Below, piece by piece: positions 61,347 through 64,000 of a stretch of 64,000 nucleotides of DNA; positions within the stretch are counted from its first letter, which is position 1; each line of letters opens with the position of its first letter. Under the pieces are notes generated by a model. That model did no database searches and was not told the origin of the DNA. It saw only the letters and a program-made list of their open reading frames with translations. The stretch is from Gemmatimonas sp. (lineage in GTDB: Bacteria; Gemmatimonadota; Gemmatimonadetes; Gemmatimonadales; Gemmatimonadaceae): assembly GCA_011390885.1 (NCBI GenBank), contig JAABRO010000008.1, positions 18,397 to 82,396 of the forward strand. The letters run 5' to 3'. The translations under genes were made by a program, and so were the position numbers.

Positions 61347-62807
61347 ATGGTGTTCAGTCAGTCGTCGCGTGCAGCAGTCATCGCGCTCTGCACGGCAGTC
61401 GTTGCACCGTTCGCTGTGATGCAAGCCCAACCCGCCCTCACCCCCCGCCCCGAACCCGCCGCCATCGCGGCCCCCGCCTGGCGCACCATCGCCTCGCGCG
61501 ACTCCCTGCGCCCCTTCGGCTCGCTGCGCGAGCAGGCCGTCATCCGGCAGCAGTGGCTCGAGAAGCGCATGGACACCATCCTGCCGGCGCTCATGCGCAA
61601 GTACGGCGTGGACATGTGGGTCATCCCCATGCGCGAGTACAACGAGGACCCCGCGTTCCGCGCCCTCGTCTCGCCCACCACCTTCGCCGCGCGTCGCCGC
61701 ACCATCTACGTGTTCTACGACCGTGGCGCCGAAGGCATCGAACGCATCGCGTTCGGTGGCACCAACCAGGGCGGCGTGTACAAGGCCATTCGCAGCACCA
61801 AGGCGGTGGACGCGCCTGCCGCCGGAAGCCGCGCCAACGATCGCACCGCCGAGCTGTGGGGCGACGAGCAGTGGCAGGTGCTGCGCACCGCCATCGAGGA
61901 ACGGCAGCCGAAGAAGATCGCCGTGAACTGGTCGCGCACCTGGCACTTCGCCGACGGCCTCACGCACGGCGAGTACGAAGGCATGACCGAGGCGCTCGGC
62001 CCCGACTTCACGAGTCGCCTGGTGCCCGCCGAAGGGCTGGCCGTGGATTTCATCGCCGCGCGCCTCCCCGAGGAGGAGGCCACCTTCGAGCGCCTCAATG
62101 CGCTCGCGTGGGAGATCATATCGGAGGCGTTCAGCGAGCGCGTCATCACCCCCGGCGAGACGCGCACGGAAGACGTGATCTGGTGGATGCGCCAGCGCCT
62201 CGAGGACCTCGGCCTGCAGACGTGGTTCCAGCCGAGCGTGGAAGTGCAGCGCTTCTTCGGCAGCCCGGACCTCGTGGGGCCCAACCCGGTCATCCAGCGC
62301 GGCGACGTGCTGCACTGCGACTTCGGCATCACCGCCATGGGGCTCAACACCGACACGCAGCACATGGGCTATGTGCTCAAGGTGGGCGAGACCGATGCAC
62401 CCGCCGGCCTCAAGGCCGCGCTGAGTGCGTCCAACCGCTTGCAGGACTTCAACACCGAAGCGCTGCGTCCGGGACGCACCGGCAACGAGGTGCTCGCCGC
62501 CGCGCTCGCGCGCATGCGCGGCGAGGGCATTGACGGCACCATCTACACGCACCCGATCGGTTCGCACGGCCACGGCTCGGGCACGATCATCGGCCTCTGG
62601 GACTACCAGGAGGGCGTGCCGGGGCGCGGCGACTTCCCGGTCATGGCCGGCATGTGGTACTCCATCGAGCTGCAGGCCACGGTGCCTGTGCCCGAATGGA
62701 ACGGACAGCGCGTGCGGTCGGCGCAGGAAGAGGACGTCATCATCGACCGTGAGGGTCGCGTGCGCTGGGCCAAGGGGCGACAGGAGCGCTTCCACCTGGT
62801 GCGCTGA
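61347..62807 (+). CDS. Exported M24-family metallopeptidase (Xaa-Pro aminopeptidase-like)
   Basis: 486 residues from the ATG at 61347, with GGAG upstream and a signal peptide (AVIALCTAVVAPFAVMQAQ). The N-terminal creatinase-like domain is followed by the pita-bread fold. Likely metal ligands are the Asp residues in HCDFGITAMGLNTDTQHMGY, the His of HPIGSHGHGSG, and the Glu residues in SIELQATVP and EEDVII. It would remove N-terminal residues, probably before Pro, outside the cytoplasm. It is unlike cytosolic PepP in having an export signal. Confidence 0.87.
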   Translation: MVFSQSSRAAVIALCTAVVAPFAVMQAQPALTPRPEPAAIAAPAWRTIASRDSLRPFGSLREQAVIRQQWLEKRMDTILPALMRKYGVDMWVIPMREYNEDPAFRALVSPTTFAARRRTIYVFYDRGAEGIERIAFGGTNQGGVYKAIRSTKAVDAPAAGSRANDRTAELWGDEQWQVLRTAIEERQPKKIAVNWSRTWHFADGLTHGEYEGMTEALGPDFTSRLVPAEGLAVDFIAARLPEEEATFERLNALAWEIISEAFSERVITPGETRTEDVIWWMRQRLEDLGLQTWFQPSVEVQRFFGSPDLVGPNPVIQRGDVLHCDFGITAMGLNTDTQHMGYVLKVGETDAPAGLKAALSASNRLQDFNTEALRPGRTGNEVLAAALARMRGEGIDGTIYTHPIGSHGHGSGTIIGLWDYQEGVPGRGDFPVMAGMWYSIELQATVPVPEWNGQRVRSAQEEDVIIDREGRVRWAKGRQERFHLVR

Positions 62808-62841
62808 CGTCATCGCGCGCCATTAGGTTGGGGTGACGTCC

Positions 62842-64000
62842 ATGCCCCACGACACTGCCCTCATCGCCACGATCGCGGTCGGACTCGGCCTCGCGTTCGT
62901 GTTCGGCTGGCTGGCCACGCGCGTCGGATTGCCGGCGCTCGTGGGCTACCTGCTCGCCGGCGTGGCCGTGGGGCCGCGCACGCCCGGTTTCACCGCCGAC
63001 GTGGGGCTCTCGGGGCAGCTGGCGGAGATCGGCGTGATCCTGCTCATGTTCGGCGTGGGGCTGCACTTTTCCGTGCGCGACCTCATGAACGTGCGGCGCG
63101 TGGCGGTGCCCGGCGCCCTCGTGGGCATGCTCGCGCTCACACTCGCGGGCGCGGGGCTGGCCACGCTGTGGGGGTGGCCGGTGGGCATGGCCGTCACGTT
63201 CGGGCTCTGCATCTGCATCTCGAGCACCGTGGTGGTGATCCGCTCGTTCGAGCAGCGCAACGCGCTCGACACCGGGGCCGGCAAGCTGGCGGTGGGGTGG
63301 ATGATCGTGGAGGACCTCGTCATGGTGCTCGCGCTGGTGCTGCTGCCGGCACTGGCGCCGATGATGGGTGGCACCGGTGCTGGGTTGGCCGTGCGCGCGG
63401 GGGACCCGCTGTGGCTGGTGCTCGCGATCACGCTCGCCAAGGTGGTGGCGTTCAGCGCGCTCATGTACTTCGTGGGGCGCCGCACCATTCCGTGGTTCCT
63501 CTGGCAGGTGGCGCGCACCGGCTCGCGCGAGCTGTTCACGCTCTCGGTGCTCGCGGCCGCGCTCGGCATTGCCGTGGGTGCGGCGGTGCTCTTCGGCGTG
63601 TCCTTCGCGCTCGGCGCCTTCTTCGCCGGGCTCGTGATCAGCGAGTCGGACCTCAGCCACCAGGCCGCGGCCGACGCGCTTCCCATGCGCGATGCCTTCG
63701 CGGTGCTCTTCTTCGTGTCGGTGGGCATGCTGTTCGACCCTGGCATCCTGCTCCGCGCGCCGCTCAAGGTGCTGGCGGTGGTCGCGCTGGTCATGCTCGT
63801 CAAGCCGGCGGTGTCGGGGCTCATGCTGCTGCGGCTCCGCAAGCCGGCGCGCAGCGCGGTGCAGGTGGGTGCGAGCCTCGGGGAGATCGGCGAGTTCAGC
63901 TTCATCCTGGCGGGGCTCGCCATCTCGCTCGGTCTGCTCGACGAGGATGGCCGCAGCCTGATCCTGGCCGGCGCCATCCTGTCCATTTCGCTCAATCCGC
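62842..64000 (+). CDS. Kef-type cation:proton antiporter (3' truncated)
   Basis: 386 codons are visible before the window ends, with no stop. About ten membrane segments of the CPA2 exchanger domain are present, with features VGYLLAGVAVGPRTPG, VILLMFGVGLHFS and the GLVISESDLSHQA region. The sequence resembles the YbaL/KefB group (GEIGEFSFILAGLA). The rest, likely an RCK/TrkA-N domain, is not in the window. An in-frame GTG at 62833 is an alternative start; a TAGGTT box lies at 62824-62829. It would exchange K+ or Na+ for protons. Confidence 0.87.
   Translation, partial: MPHDTALIATIAVGLGLAFVFGWLATRVGLPALVGYLLAGVAVGPRTPGFTADVGLSGQLAEIGVILLMFGVGLHFSVRDLMNVRRVAVPGALVGMLALTLAGAGLATLWGWPVGMAVTFGLCICISSTVVVIRSFEQRNALDTGAGKLAVGWMIVEDLVMVLALVLLPALAPMMGGTGAGLAVRAGDPLWLVLAITLAKVVAFSALMYFVGRRTIPWFLWQVARTGSRELFTLSVLAAALGIAVGAAVLFGVSFALGAFFAGLVISESDLSHQAAADALPMRDAFAVLFFVSVGMLFDPGILLRAPLKVLAVVALVMLVKPAVSGLMLLRLRKPARSAVQVGASLGEIGEFSFILAGLAISLGLLDEDGRSLILAGAILSISLNP

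Overview
The window is about 70% GC and gene-dense, with no RNA genes, CRISPR array, transposase or prophage visible. The products point to a diderm, probably aerobic chemoheterotroph: a TonB-dependent receptor, a TolC/RND efflux pump, other predicted outer-membrane barrels, lipoproteins and several secreted hydrolases. The style (S9, M20 and M24 exopeptidases with signal peptides, a receptor with a carboxypeptidase-regulatory domain, many very short 5' leaders) suggests Gemmatimonadota. This assignment is inferred from protein style, with no marker gene to prove it.

Layout. 1-8.9 kb: a truncated phosphodiesterase/pyrophosphatase, a LON-domain protein, a MacB-like permease with a spermidine-synthase-like gene, a divergent methyltransferase, a SulP transporter, and a TetR regulator with an operator-embedded promoter ahead of an acyl-CoA desaturase. 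9.0-25.7 kb is one long minus-strand block: Phd/VapC toxin-antitoxin, Uma2 protein, a YnjB-C-D-F-like ABC system behind a TonB receptor, an ECF sigma/RsrA-like anti-sigma pair, TVP38 with a MerA-like disulfide reductase, MocA/XdhC, and a large S9 peptidase. 25.8-28.6 kb: a small coupled ORF, prfC and an exported protein flanked by two long palindromic elements. 28.8-39 kb: a quinone oxidoreductase, a TetR regulator and its TolC-MFP-RND operon, DedA and an ABC-F ATPase. 39-49 kb: PLP decarboxylase, M20 amidohydrolase, an Omp85-like protein, a membrane-fused spermidine-synthase-like protein and a diguanylate cyclase. 49-54.4 kb (minus): phzF, pruA, and panC-panB with a DUF2520 Rossmann protein. 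54.5-64 kb (plus): lipoprotein, nfo, alpha/beta hydrolase, a histone-tail/SWIB protein, lepB, esterase, M24 peptidase and a truncated Kef-type antiporter.

The main non-coding signals are: (1) at least four intergenic long inverted-repeat elements (about 1.4, 27.8, 28.7 and 48.9 kb), each directly 3' of a plus-strand gene, whose arms pair within a copy but differ between copies; and (2) a recurrent TANNNT box 5-7 nt before start codons, implying leaderless mRNAs. No stretch longer than 300 bases lacks a gene. Coordinates were read by eye; no database or folding program was run.
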